Source: Burkholderia sp. WSM2230
GTDB taxonomy: Bacteria > Pseudomonadota > Gammaproteobacteria > Burkholderiales > Burkholderiaceae
Assembly: GCF_000472445.1 (NCBI RefSeq)
Contig: NZ_AXAJ01000009.1
Span: 124,291-188,290 of the forward strand
Reading direction: 5' to 3'
Length of the DNA: 64,000 bases
The notes under the pieces are model-generated. The model was not told where the DNA came from. It made no database searches and worked only from the letters and a program-made list of their open reading frames with translations. The position numbers and the translations under genes were made by a program. Shown here piece by piece: positions 8,597 through 17,841 of the stretch. Position 1 is the first letter of the stretch; every line of letters begins with the position of its first letter.

Positions 8597-9706
8597 ATGC
8601 AACCGTCGCAATCCCGTTTAATCGAGCTCGACTTTTTTCGTGGACTCGTTCTGCTGATCATCGTGGTGGATCACATCGGCGGCAGTATCCTGTCGCGCGT
8701 CACGCTGCACGCGTACGCGCTGTGCGACGCGGCCGAGGTGTTCGTGTTTCTCGGCGGCTTCGCGACCGCCACGGCCTACGCGGCGCTCGCCGAGCGGCGT
8801 AGCGAAAGCATCGCGCGCAACCGCTTCCTGCGGCGCTCGCTGGAGATCTACCGTGCATTTCTCGTGACCGCCGGCCTGATGCTGCTCGTGAGCGCGGTTC
8901 TGAACGCATTCAGCATCGAGGCGCCGAATCTTGCCATCACCGACCTCGACGATCTGATGGACACGCCCGTTGCCGCCTTGCGCGACATCATGCTGTTCCG
9001 TCGTCAGCCCTATCTCGCCTCGGTGCTTCCCATGTATGCGTTCTTCGCGCTGCTAGTGCCAATGATCCTGCCGCTCGCGCGCAGCAAACCCTGGCTGCTG
9101 CTCGCGGGCAGCGTCGCGCTGTGGGCGGGCGCGCCGGCCATCGCCGCGTATCTCCCTGCCTCGCCGGATATGCACTGGGACTTCAACCCGTTCGCGTGGC
9201 AGTTGCTGTTTGTGCTTGGCGTGCTCGCGCGTTGCCAGCCGGTCTATCAGCGGGTCAGTCAACACCGCCTCGGCTGGCTCGTGACGCTCGCCGCATGCTC
9301 GGTCGCGGCGGTCGCGGCTTACTACAAGCTCTTTATCGAACGCGAGGCGCTCGATCCGACCTTCAAGCAGAATCTCTCCTACTTGCGAGCGGTTAATTTC
9401 CTGGCCATCGCCTGGCTCGCGGCCAAGCTGATCGAGCTTGGCTGGGCGCGAAAGCTCGCGCAGTCGCTGCCGTTCGTCGGTCTGATCGGGCGCAAGGGCT
9501 TGCTGTGCTTTATCGCCGGCGCGGTGATCTCGCTCGTGGTGGACTCTATGCTGTATCACGCCACCGACGGCTACCTGAACTATCCGCTCGGTTTGCTGGC
9601 CGACGCATGCGCCGTCAGCGCGCTTGTCGCCGTCGCGTGCGGAATCGAGCCGCTCAAGCGCGTCGTGTTGCGCATGGTCGGCACGCGGCTTCGGACATGG
9701 CCTTGA
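8597..9706 (+). CDS. OpgC-like membrane acyltransferase-fold protein
   Basis: The 369-residue protein has about ten hydrophobic segments and begins with the pattern RLIELDFFRGLVLLIIVVDH, which matches the OpgC family (PF10129). OpgC succinylates osmoregulated periplasmic glucans in Proteobacteria. The conserved early Asp/Arg of LDFFRG and the His at the end of the first membrane helix are typical. No glucan biosynthesis gene (opgG/opgH) is nearby, so the acceptor may differ. The ATG is preceded by an A-rich stretch and not by a good Shine-Dalgarno. The exported esterase gene follows about 110 bases downstream on the same strand, though with its own upstream region. Confidence 0.85.
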   Translation: MQPSQSRLIELDFFRGLVLLIIVVDHIGGSILSRVTLHAYALCDAAEVFVFLGGFATATAYAALAERRSESIARNRFLRRSLEIYRAFLVTAGLMLLVSAVLNAFSIEAPNLAITDLDDLMDTPVAALRDIMLFRRQPYLASVLPMYAFFALLVPMILPLARSKPWLLLAGSVALWAGAPAIAAYLPASPDMHWDFNPFAWQLLFVLGVLARCQPVYQRVSQHRLGWLVTLAACSVAAVAAYYKLFIEREALDPTFKQNLSYLRAVNFLAIAWLAAKLIELGWARKLAQSLPFVGLIGRKGLLCFIAGAVISLVVDSMLYHATDGYLNYPLGLLADACAVSALVAVACGIEPLKRVVLRMVGTRLRTWP

Positions 9707-9815
9707 GTTTCTCCTGGTAGACCGGGTCTTCCCGCCCCACCTTGGCCAAACACTCTTTGGATGCTGATAGCATGACGGCCGCGCCTCATCCGGCGTGGCT
9801 GCTCCCTACCATGAC

Positions 9816-10688
9816 ATGCGTCTATTCCTACATTGCACGCTGGCACTTCTGTGCGCCGTCTGCGGTGCATCGTCGTACGCCAGCACGATAACGAGTCGAA
9901 GCTTCCATTCGCCCGCCCTCGGACGGGACTGGTCCTACACGCTTTATCTGCCGACCGGCTATCGTCCCGACGCCGCGCGCATTCCGGTCATCTATCTCCT
10001 GCACGGCAACAATGGCGATGCAAACGACTGGATCAGCCGCGGCCATCTGCAGAGCACCCTCGACGCGCTCATCGAGCATCGCGATATTCCACCGCTTGCG
10101 GTCGTGATGCCGCAAGGCGGCACCGACTGGTACGTCGACCGCAAGGAAAAGATGGAGACGGCGTTTTTCGAAGATCTGCTGCCTGAGATCGAAACGCACT
10201 ACGCGGTGTCGACGCAGCGCGCAGGGCGCATGATCGGCGGCGTGTCGATGGGCGGCTTCGGCGCCTTGCGCTATGCAATGACCCAGCCCGAGCGCTTTTG
10301 CGGCGCCCTGCTGCTCAGTCCCGCCATTTACGCGAATGAGCCGCCGCGCGGTTCGGCGGCGCGCCGCGTGGGTGTGTTCGGCGAACGTCAGTTCGACCCG
10401 CGCATCTGGCATGAGCTGAACTACCCGGCGCAGTGGGAGCGGTATATGAGCCGGCCGTATCGCGTGCCGATGTTCATCGCCGCCGGGGACGACGACCTCG
10501 CCATCCAGGCCGACGCGTCCCTGCTTTACACGCAGCTTCGCCTGGCGGGCAATCCGGCGGCGCTGCGCATTATCGACGGCGGTCATACTTGGGAGGTGTG
10601 GAGCGCGCTGCTGCCGGGCGCGCTCAAATACACGCTCGGCTGCACCAGGCTGCCGGCACAGGAACATCCGTCGAACCAGCAGCCCTGA
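9816..10688 (+). CDS. exported esterase of the esterase D/feruloyl esterase-like family
   Basis: The chosen ATG gives 290 residues beginning with a Sec signal (MRLFLHCTLALLCAVCGASS) and cleavage near SYAS. A GTG start at 9795 would add seven residues in front of the signal and is less likely. The serine nucleophile is S144 in GGVSMGG; His257 in GGHTWEVW and Asp226 in GDDD fit the rest of the triad. LLHGNNGDANDW supplies the oxyanion loop. These place it in the Esterase_put (PF00756) group, whose members hydrolyse S-formylglutathione, siderophore or carbohydrate esters; an exported form suggests a periplasmic or secreted carbohydrate or lipid ester substrate. The gene is convergent with the AI-2E family transporter. 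Confidence 0.85.
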   Translation: MRLFLHCTLALLCAVCGASSYASTITSRSFHSPALGRDWSYTLYLPTGYRPDAARIPVIYLLHGNNGDANDWISRGHLQSTLDALIEHRDIPPLAVVMPQGGTDWYVDRKEKMETAFFEDLLPEIETHYAVSTQRAGRMIGGVSMGGFGALRYAMTQPERFCGALLLSPAIYANEPPRGSAARRVGVFGERQFDPRIWHELNYPAQWERYMSRPYRVPMFIAAGDDDLAIQADASLLYTQLRLAGNPAALRIIDGGHTWEVWSALLPGALKYTLGCTRLPAQEHPSNQQP

Positions 10689-10722
10689 GCGAGCGCCGCG
10701 CACCGCAACCACGCGCGTGCAA

Positions 10723-11823
10723 CTATTGCACGAGGTCGGTCCACAGCACCATCAGCACCGTCATCAGCGCGGGGCCGATAAAGAGGCCGAGCAGCCCGAA
10801 GGTCTCCGCGCCGCCGAGAATGCCGAACAGCACGAGCAGGAAAGGCAGGCGCGTGGAATTGCCGATCAGCACCGGCCGCACGAAATGCTCGGCAACGAAT
10901 ACGACGATCGAACCGAACACAAGAAGACCGATTGCGCCCGCCACGGATCCCTGCGAGAACAACCACAACGCTGCCAGACTGAAAGTAATTGGCGCGCAGA
11001 ACGGCAGCATCGCGGCAATCGCGGTGATGAACGCAAGCAGCGCGACGTGCGGCAAGCCCGTTACGAAATAGGCGACGCCGAGCAACGCGCCCTCGCCGAG
11101 TCCAACCACCACCAGGCCCGATACCGTGCCGCGCACGGCTGTGGCCATCCGTTGCACGAGCTGCGCGCCGTCTTCTCCGAAACCGCGCTGCAAACCTCTC
11201 GCGAGGGCGCCCGACAGACGCGGCCCCGCCTGGAAGATCACGAACAGGGTCACCAGCATGAACGCGAACACGGTCACCGCATGCACGGCGCGCGCGCCGA
11301 AGTGCCGCCCTAGCGTGACGACCGCGGTGCTGTGCAAGCCCTTCATCGCAGCCGAATCGCGCAAGGGCGGCGCGAGATAGGCTTGCCACCACGCCTCGGC
11401 CTGCTGCACGCCGAACGGCAAACGGTGGATGAAGTCCGGCATCGCAATGCCGTTCTCCTGCGCGGCCTTGAACCACTCGGTGAGATCATGTGCTTCGCGC
11501 AACGCCTGCGCGATGCCGATGCCCACCGGCAGCACAACCAGCAACGCAATCGCCAGCGTCAGCAAGGCAGCGATCAACGTGGTGCGCCCGGTCAGCCAGC
11601 GGCTGCCTTCGACCTTGCGCAGCAACGGCCATAGCGCGATCGCCAGCACGGCCGCCCATCCGACGACGGGAAGGAAATCGCGCACCACCCACAACGCCAG
11701 CAGCACGAGTCCAATATAAAGCACGAGCGAAGCGGCCTTCTGCTTCCTGGCACGCTCGGGCGTGAGGAGCGACTGCGTGGGATGTGTCGATTCTGGCTCA
11801 GCAACGGGTGGACGTGAATTCAT
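10723..11823 (-). CDS. AI-2E family transporter (PerM/TqsA-like permease)
   Basis: The 366-residue integral membrane protein has two close N-terminal helices at about 27-65, a long soluble segment rich in charged helices, then five to six C-terminal helices including the Gly-rich SGLVVVGLGEGALLGV stretch near residue 236. This is the layout of PF01594, which includes TqsA, an exporter linked to autoinducer-2, and PerM and YdiK of unknown substrate, so transport of AI-2 is not implied. The ATG at 11823 starts a polar tail MNSRPPVAEPEST before the first helix; the open frame continues upstream without a plausible start. It stands alone on the minus strand. Confidence 0.87.
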   Translation of the reverse strand: MNSRPPVAEPESTHPTQSLLTPERARKQKAASLVLYIGLVLLALWVVRDFLPVVGWAAVLAIALWPLLRKVEGSRWLTGRTTLIAALLTLAIALLVVLPVGIGIAQALREAHDLTEWFKAAQENGIAMPDFIHRLPFGVQQAEAWWQAYLAPPLRDSAAMKGLHSTAVVTLGRHFGARAVHAVTVFAFMLVTLFVIFQAGPRLSGALARGLQRGFGEDGAQLVQRMATAVRGTVSGLVVVGLGEGALLGVAYFVTGLPHVALLAFITAIAAMLPFCAPITFSLAALWLFSQGSVAGAIGLLVFGSIVVFVAEHFVRPVLIGNSTRLPFLLVLFGILGGAETFGLLGLFIGPALMTVLMVLWTDLVQ

Positions 11824-12168
11824 GTGGACTCGAGTGAAAATGCCGGTATGTGCGCGAGCCGACCCGAAAACAGCAAACCCGTTAGACTGGCGGGACGCGC
11901 TCATACAACGATCACTACATCTTAAAGGAAGCGCGCGCGGAACCTCTGCGGCTCGATTCCGCTGTCTCACCAGTTACAACACTGCGTTGCAAAAAGCGCT
12001 CTTATCCCATTTTCATGAAAGGCGCGCTCCCGCGAGGCCCGCCGATTCAAGGTTCGTAAAAGTCAAGTTTAATTGTTGCTAATCGGGGAACAGTGTTTCA
12101 ACGGCGACACAATGGCTCTGAAGCCCGCGCGGGACTAAATTCGGCACACCACAAATACGGAGCCGACG
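11824..12168. other. 345-base divergent spacer
   Basis: The stretch lies between the AI-2E family transporter and the DUF3331 gene. It is lower in GC near 12040-12090 (TTCGTAAAAGTCAAGTTTAA), which may mark the promoter of the plus-strand gene, but I cannot name hexamers with confidence. No gene is supported. Confidence 0.35.
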
Positions 12169-12459
12169 ATGATGACCCTGGAGTCCATCCCCCTTGACGG
12201 TACCAACGGCGTACGCATCGAGATTCTCGAGCGCTCCGACACGACGCTGGTGATCCGCTGGGTCGAGCCAGGACGATGTCATTACGGCGAGCAGCGCTGG
12301 CGGCGCAGATCGGCGCATACATCCGGAACATGCGCGGTGTCGCGTCGCAAGATCCGGCGTGGCGACGCGGTGTTCAAACCGGCTGAGCGCCCGGCGCCGT
12401 CCAACGCCTCGGCGATGATCTGCGCAGAAATTCTCGGCGCGCTGCCTGCCGAAGCCTGA
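12169..12459 (+). CDS. DUF3331 family protein, 96 aa
   Basis: The small basic protein has the DUF3331 signature: a Thr/Val-rich strand TTLVIRWVEPGRCHYGEQRW, followed by an Arg-rich run, then GTCAVSRRKIRRGDAVFKP. Two cysteines (C37 and C54 or nearby) and a His between them could form a small metal site, which is inference. The family is almost confined to Burkholderiaceae and has no established role. GGAG at 12159-12162 supports ATG 12169; a second ATG follows at once. It stands alone, 215 bases before nrdJ. Confidence 0.8.
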   Translation: MMTLESIPLDGTNGVRIEILERSDTTLVIRWVEPGRCHYGEQRWRRRSAHTSGTCAVSRRKIRRGDAVFKPAERPAPSNASAMICAEILGALPAEA

Positions 12460-12674
12460 ATTCGCCGTCGTTCTGCCCACTCTTATGTGCTTTGCGACCA
12501 GGTTCGTGACACCGCCTGGCGCACAAGACCCACCCGATTGCGGCCCTTCGTCACGTGCGTTAAGGTGGACCTGCTTGCGTCACATCATCCTGCCGGCTCG
12601 ACGCCCGGCGGTAAAGTGACGCGCATCTCCACCCATCGCGCCGTGCGCGGCACGGCGCCGTTTGAGGGCACACC

Positions 12675-15254
12675 ATGGCAGAAGACACGCCGCACACGTC
12701 GGCCCGGCCGGACACTCGCGCGGCAAGCGCGCCCCCCGCTCCGCTAGTCGCTCCCCAGCAGTTTTCCACCGACGTTCTGCTCGAAAAGTACGCGAAAGGC
12801 GACGAACAATCCGCCGACGACGTCTTCAAGCGCGTCGCGCACGGCGTCGCCGAGGCGGAACCGGCGGCGCTGCGCGAATCGGTTCAAGCGCTTTTCGTCG
12901 ACAATCTGCGGCACGGCGCGCTCGGCGCGGGCCGCATCATGAGCGCCGCGGGCAGCGGAATCGCCGCCACGCTGATCAACTGTTTCGTGCAGCCGGTCGG
13001 CGACGCGATCCAGGGCGTGGACGAACAGGGGCTGCCCGGCATCTACGTCGCGCTGCTGCAGGCGGCGGAAACGATGCGGCGCGGCGGCGGTGTCGGCTAC
13101 AACTTCTCCGCGATCCGGCCCAAGGGCGCGCGCGTTCATACCACGAGTTCGTCGGCGTCCGGACCGTGCAGCTATATGGACGTGTTCGACGCGTCGTGCC
13201 GCACCGTGGAAAGCGCCGGGTCGCGGCGCGGCGCGCAGATGGCCGTGCTCGACTGCGATCATCCGGACCTGCTCGAATTCATCGAAGCCAAGCATTCGAA
13301 GGGACGCTGGAACAACTTCAACGTGTCCGTCGGCGTAACCGACGAATTCATGCGCGCGGTCGAGGAAGACCAGCCGTGGCAACTCGTGCATCGCGCGGAA
13401 CCATCGCCGGCGCTGCGCGCGGCCGGCGACGTCAGACAGCGCGACGACGGCATGTGGGTCTACAGCGAGCGGCCGGCGCGCGAGATCTGGGACCGCATCA
13501 TGCGCTCCACTTACGACGTCGCCGAGCCGGGCATCGTCTTCATTTCGCGGATGAACGAGGACAACAACCTGCGCGCCGTCGAAACCATTCGCGCGACCAA
13601 TCCATGCGGCGAACAGCCGTTGCCCGCCTACGGCTGCTGCAACCTCGGGCCACTCAATCTCACGCGTTTCGTGCTCGATCCGTTCGCGCAACTGAAAGGC
13701 CGCAAGCCCTCATTCGATTGGGACGGCCTCGCCCAACGCACGCGCACACAAGTGCGTTTTCTCGACAACGTGCTCGACGTCACGCTGTGGCCGCTGCCGC
13801 AGCAATACGAGGAATCGCGCGCGAAGCGCCGCATCGGCGTGGGCTTTACGGGGCTCGGCGATACGCTCGTGATGCTCGGCCTGCGCTACAACTCGCAGGA
13901 AGGCCGCGACTTTGCCGTGCGTATTGCGCGGCTGATGCGCGACGAGGCGTATCGCGCGTCGGTGGAGCTCGCGAAGGAGCGCGGCGCGTTTCCTCTTTTC
14001 GATGCCGCACGCTACCTCGAAGCCGGCACCTTCGCGTCGCGCCTGCCCGAGGATCTGAAGGAAGCCATTCGCCGCGACGGCATTCGCAACAGCCACCTTC
14101 TGTCTATCGCGCCGACGGGCACAGTGAGTCTCGCGTTCGCGGACAACGCTTCGAACGGCATCGAGCCGGCCTTCTCCTGGACCTACAAGCGCATGAAGGT
14201 CATGGCCGATGGCAGCCGCGAATCGTTCGATGTCGAAGACTACGCGTACCGGCTCTATCGCGAACTGGGCGGCGACGTGAGCCGGCTGCCGGACTATTTC
14301 GTCAGTGCGCTCGAAATGTCCGCGCGCGATCATCTGGACATGATGGCGGCGGTTCAGCCTTACGTGGACACGTCGATCTCGAAGACGGTGAACGTGCCCG
14401 CCGACTACCCGTTCGAAGCCTTCGAAAGCCTCTATTTCGATGCGTGGAAAAGCGGCCTCAAGGGACTCGCCACCTATCGCCCGAACGAAACGCTCGGCGC
14501 AGTGCTGAGCGTGAGCGCGGCGCAGAGCGACGACACGCTGGCCGAAAGCGACCTGGATCCACTGCGTATCGCGATCGATCATCGTCCCAGGGGCGAGTTG
14601 CCGGCGATCATCGAGAAGGTCGAGTATCTGACGCAAGCCGGCAAGAAATCGCTGTACGTGGCGGTGTCGTTCATCGAAGTGACGGGGCGCCTGGGCGGTG
14701 AAGATGTGACCATCGAGCGGCCTATCGAGTTCTTCATTCCGACCGGTCAGCGCGACGAATCGCAGCAATGGATCACGGCGACCATGCGTTCTCTGTCGCT
14801 CGCCGCGCGCGGCGGTTTCGTCGCGCGCAATCTGCAGGACATGCGCAAAGTGTCGTGGGACCGAGGACAGGTGCGGCTCGGCGAGGTGCAGCGTCTGGAT
14901 GGTCACCGCACGCCGCGCTGGCACGATTCGGAAGTGGCCGCGCTCGCCTTTGCAATCCAGCAAATCCTGCACCGCCGCGGCTTTCTCGACGCCGAGGGCA
15001 ATCAGGTTCCGTCGCGCCTGCTCGCCCGCTTGCCGCGCGGACAGATGAAAGTGGAAACGGCATTGCCCGCGGACTTCGGCATTCGTCCGCATCAAGCCGA
15101 CGCGCAGACGCCTGAACTGACACAGCCTGGCATGGTGCCGGGACTGCATACGATGCTCGGACGCAAATGCGGATCGTGCGGCGCCAACGCCGTGATCCGC
15201 AAGGACGGCTGCGACTTCTGCACGGCCTGCGGCGAGGTGGGTGCTTGCGGCTGA
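12675..15254 (+). CDS. nrdJ: adenosylcobalamin-dependent ribonucleotide reductase (class II)
   Basis: The 859-residue enzyme reduces ribonucleotides to deoxyribonucleotides with a radical generated from coenzyme B12, with or without oxygen. The key cysteines are all present: C311 in NPCGEQ matches the thiyl-radical residue, and C103 (INCFVQPV) with C322 (YGCCNLG) matches the redox pair, at the same 11-residue spacing as in the Thermotoga enzyme. The APTGTVSLAF loop follows near 480. The C terminus has a CGSCG...CDFCTACG zinc-ribbon with Cys pairs that regenerate the active site. An N-terminal ATP-cone is not evident; the first 30 residues are Ala/Pro-rich. The 215 bases upstream show no cobalamin-riboswitch box that I can recognise. 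The gene is monocistronic. Confidence 0.95.
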   Translation: MAEDTPHTSARPDTRAASAPPAPLVAPQQFSTDVLLEKYAKGDEQSADDVFKRVAHGVAEAEPAALRESVQALFVDNLRHGALGAGRIMSAAGSGIAATLINCFVQPVGDAIQGVDEQGLPGIYVALLQAAETMRRGGGVGYNFSAIRPKGARVHTTSSSASGPCSYMDVFDASCRTVESAGSRRGAQMAVLDCDHPDLLEFIEAKHSKGRWNNFNVSVGVTDEFMRAVEEDQPWQLVHRAEPSPALRAAGDVRQRDDGMWVYSERPAREIWDRIMRSTYDVAEPGIVFISRMNEDNNLRAVETIRATNPCGEQPLPAYGCCNLGPLNLTRFVLDPFAQLKGRKPSFDWDGLAQRTRTQVRFLDNVLDVTLWPLPQQYEESRAKRRIGVGFTGLGDTLVMLGLRYNSQEGRDFAVRIARLMRDEAYRASVELAKERGAFPLFDAARYLEAGTFASRLPEDLKEAIRRDGIRNSHLLSIAPTGTVSLAFADNASNGIEPAFSWTYKRMKVMADGSRESFDVEDYAYRLYRELGGDVSRLPDYFVSALEMSARDHLDMMAAVQPYVDTSISKTVNVPADYPFEAFESLYFDAWKSGLKGLATYRPNETLGAVLSVSAAQSDDTLAESDLDPLRIAIDHRPRGELPAIIEKVEYLTQAGKKSLYVAVSFIEVTGRLGGEDVTIERPIEFFIPTGQRDESQQWITATMRSLSLAARGGFVARNLQDMRKVSWDRGQVRLGEVQRLDGHRTPRWHDSEVAALAFAIQQILHRRGFLDAEGNQVPSRLLARLPRGQMKVETALPADFGIRPHQADAQTPELTQPGMVPGLHTMLGRKCGSCGANAVIRKDGCDFCTACGEVGACG

Positions 15255-15355
15255 GTTAGCCAACTGAGGCTTGGACAGCGGGCGGCTGCGGCACGCCATC
15301 ACTACATACTCAATGAGCGCACGTTGAACCGGGCCGCGCGCGCTTCGGCCCTCTG

Positions 15356-16345
15356 CTACACCGCCGTCACGTAGCGCGCGACCGGCTTCACGATACGCGG
15401 CGGCGGCGAGTCGTAGATTGCGCGCATCCGCTTGACTTCATCCACGGGACTCAGACCGAAAAGACGCTTGAATTCGCGGCTGAATTGCGACGCGCTTTCG
15501 TAACCCACTCGCGCCGCGGCCGCGCCGGCGTTCAAACCGTCCTGCACCATCAGCAAGCGCGCGTGATGCAAACGCGTGGTCTTCACATACTGCATCGGCG
15601 AGGTTGCGGTCACCGCCTTGAATTGCGCGTGAAAAACGGCGAGGCTCATGCCGGCTTCGGAGGCGAGCGTGTCGACATCGAGCTGGCCGTGATAGTCCGC
15701 ATGAATGCGGCGCAGTGCTTTGGCAACGCGTCCAAAATGATTCTGATGCGAGAGCGCCGCGCGAATCGCGTCGCCCTGCTCGCCGGTCAGCACGCGATAA
15801 CAGATTTCGCGCACGATGCCGGGCGCGAGAATGCGCGCGTCGAGCGGCGACACCAGCGCATCGAGCAAGCGCTGCACCGCGCTGCTCAACGCGGAATCGA
15901 GCGGCGTGGAGTAAATGCCGAGTGGTTCGTTGCGTGCAGCGCCCTGCGTTTCGTTGAGCGCCATCAGCAGTTCCGCGACCATCGCCAGATCGACCCGAAT
16001 GGAGATGCCAAGGAACGGCTCTTCCGTGCTCGCCTCGGTCTCGCATTCGAACGGCAGCGGCACGGACAGTACCAGGTATTGCTGCGCGTCGTACTCGAAC
16101 ACCTGGTCGCCGAGATAACCCCGCTTGCGGCCCTGACACACGATCACAATGCTCGGCTCGTACATGACCGGCATGCGCGGCAACGGACTGTTCGCACGCA
16201 TCAGGTTGACGCCTTCGAGGCTCGAACGCGTCATGCCCGGCTTGGGCGCGAGCATGTCGAACACTTCTATCAGGCGCTGCTGTGCGGCGTCGGCAGCAGG
16301 AACTTCGGTAGACGACAATGAGGATCCGGACAAGCGCGGCGACAT
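15356..16345 (-). CDS. AraC family regulator with AraC_N domain (YqhC-like)
   Basis: The 329-residue protein has an N-terminal AraC_N type domain (about 25-190; EGVNLMRANSPLPRMPVMYEPSIV) and two C-terminal helix-turn-helices at about 215-310, the second ending GYESASQFSREFKRLFG. It is divergent from a zinc alcohol dehydrogenase, as yqhC is from the aldehyde reductase gene yqhD in E. coli, so it probably activates that gene in response to aldehydes; this is inference from context. The start is uncertain: ATG 16345 gives the usual length, and ATG 16390 would add 15 residues; neither has a clear ribosome site. Confidence 0.87.
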   Translation of the reverse strand: MSPRLSGSSLSSTEVPAADAAQQRLIEVFDMLAPKPGMTRSSLEGVNLMRANSPLPRMPVMYEPSIVIVCQGRKRGYLGDQVFEYDAQQYLVLSVPLPFECETEASTEEPFLGISIRVDLAMVAELLMALNETQGAARNEPLGIYSTPLDSALSSAVQRLLDALVSPLDARILAPGIVREICYRVLTGEQGDAIRAALSHQNHFGRVAKALRRIHADYHGQLDVDTLASEAGMSLAVFHAQFKAVTATSPMQYVKTTRLHHARLLMVQDGLNAGAAAARVGYESASQFSREFKRLFGLSPVDEVKRMRAIYDSPPPRIVKPVARYVTAV

Positions 16346-16700
16346 GACGATATAGTGACGTGCAAGAGAATAATGCCTGAAATTTAGCATCAAACTCGCT
16401 TCTGCGCTGCGCTCCAGGAGTTTTAGGCAAACCTTCAAGATATTCAGGTATTCACTGGCCCGCTGCGGGCTTCTACCATGGGAACCCTGCCTGCATGACC
16501 TCTTCCGCGCGTGCGCGGCGTGTGGTCGGCAGTTCATGTTCGATGAGTTCGCCCTCGCGGCCGGCGTCGCGATTTGCGCGTGCGTCCGGCGCTGCGATCC
16601 AGGCGTCGAATCGCAAACAACGGCAAGGTTGGCCGCACCGGCGACACGCGTCGCCCATCGTCGGCGCCTTGCGACATCACCCTCTTTGCTGGAGCTATCC
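16346..16700. other. 355-base divergent spacer between AraC gene and alcohol dehydrogenase
   Basis: It must contain both promoters and the AraC-type regulator's sites. I see GGAG at 16691-16694 as ribosome site of the dehydrogenase but no unambiguous promoter or repeat. Open frames running through it lack start signals and continue real genes upstream. Confidence 0.35.
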
Positions 16701-17753
16701 ATGAGCACGACGTATGCCTATGCTGCGACCGACGCCAGCGCGCCGCTCGCCCCGTTCGAAATCCAGCGCCGCGCATTGCGCGCGCACGATGTGCAGATGG
16801 AAGTGTTGTTTTGCGGTGTGTGTCACTCCGACCTGCATCAGGCCCGCAACGAATGGAAGAACACGATGTATCCCGTGGTGCCGGGCCATGAAATCGTCGG
16901 CCGCGTGACTGCCGTGGGCCCGGATGTGACGAAGTACAAGGTAGGCGACCTGGTCGGCGTGGGCTGCCTCGTCGATTCATGCCGTACTTGCGCGAGCTGC
17001 GCGGAAGGCCTGGAGCAGTATTGCGAGAACGGTTTTGTCGGCACGTACAACGGCGTTGACCGCGTCGACGGACAGATCACCTACGGCGGTTATTCGACGC
17101 AGCTCGTCGTCGACGAGGAATTCACGCTGCGTGTGCCGCAAAATCTCGATCCGGCTGGCGTCGCACCGTTGCTGTGCGCGGGCATCACAACGTATTCGCC
17201 GCTGCGCACGTGGGGCGCCGGTCCTGGCAAGAAGGTCGGCATTGTGGGTCTCGGCGGACTCGGCCATATGGGTGTGAAGCTGGCGCGCGCAATGGGCGCG
17301 CATGTGGTGTTGTTTACCACGTCACCCTCGAAGATCGAGGACGCGAAACGGCTCGGCGCGCACGAGGTGGTGATTTCGAAGAACCCGGAAGAGATGGAAG
17401 CGCATGCGAACAGTTTCGATCTGATCGTGAATACGGTGGCTGCGCCACACGACCTGAATCCGTTCCTGAACCTGCTGAAGCGCGATGGAACGATGACGCT
17501 GGTGGGCGCGCCCGAGCACGATCATCCGTCGCCGCAAGTCTTCAACCTGATTTTCAAGCGTCGCCGGCTGGCTGGTTCGCTGATTGGCGGCATTGCCGAG
17601 ACGCAGGAGATGCTGGACTTCTGCGGCGAGCATGGAATTACTTCGGATATCGAAGTGATTCCGATGCAGAAGATCAATGAGGCTTATGAGCGGATGTTGA
17701 AGAGCGATGTGAAGTATCGGTTTGTGATTGATCTGGACTCTTTGCGGAAGTGA
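16701..17753 (+). CDS. zinc-dependent alcohol/aldehyde dehydrogenase (YahK/cinnamyl-alcohol type)
   Basis: The 350-residue medium-chain dehydrogenase interconverts alcohols and aldehydes with NAD(P)H. Catalytic zinc ligands are C38 (CGVCHSD), H63 (GHE) and C159; structural zinc ligands are C94, C97, C100 and C108. The Rossmann motif GLGGLG is at 183-188, and the following strand ends FTTSPSK, a Ser/Lys pattern usual in the NADP-preferring cinnamyl-alcohol group. GGAG seven bases before ATG 16701 fixes the start. It is divergent from the AraC gene, which likely controls it, and is followed after 88 bases by a LysR gene on the same strand. Confidence 0.92.
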   Translation: MSTTYAYAATDASAPLAPFEIQRRALRAHDVQMEVLFCGVCHSDLHQARNEWKNTMYPVVPGHEIVGRVTAVGPDVTKYKVGDLVGVGCLVDSCRTCASCAEGLEQYCENGFVGTYNGVDRVDGQITYGGYSTQLVVDEEFTLRVPQNLDPAGVAPLLCAGITTYSPLRTWGAGPGKKVGIVGLGGLGHMGVKLARAMGAHVVLFTTSPSKIEDAKRLGAHEVVISKNPEEMEAHANSFDLIVNTVAAPHDLNPFLNLLKRDGTMTLVGAPEHDHPSPQVFNLIFKRRRLAGSLIGGIAETQEMLDFCGEHGITSDIEVIPMQKINEAYERMLKSDVKYRFVIDLDSLRK

Positions 17754-17841
17754 TTTTGGGGTTTGGGCCTGCGGCGGGTTTTGTTTAAGCCCCTTGGCCT
17801 TTCCTTGAATTTCGCGTGGTTTTGGGGAAAGAGAGGCCCAA

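Noticed and set aside
12460..12674. possible cobalamin riboswitch before nrdJ
   Set aside because: No B12-box like sequence or matching stem pattern could be found.
12662..14701. 679-codon plus-strand frame within nrdJ
   Set aside because: Shifted reading of nrdJ, rich in Arg and Ala, with no motif.
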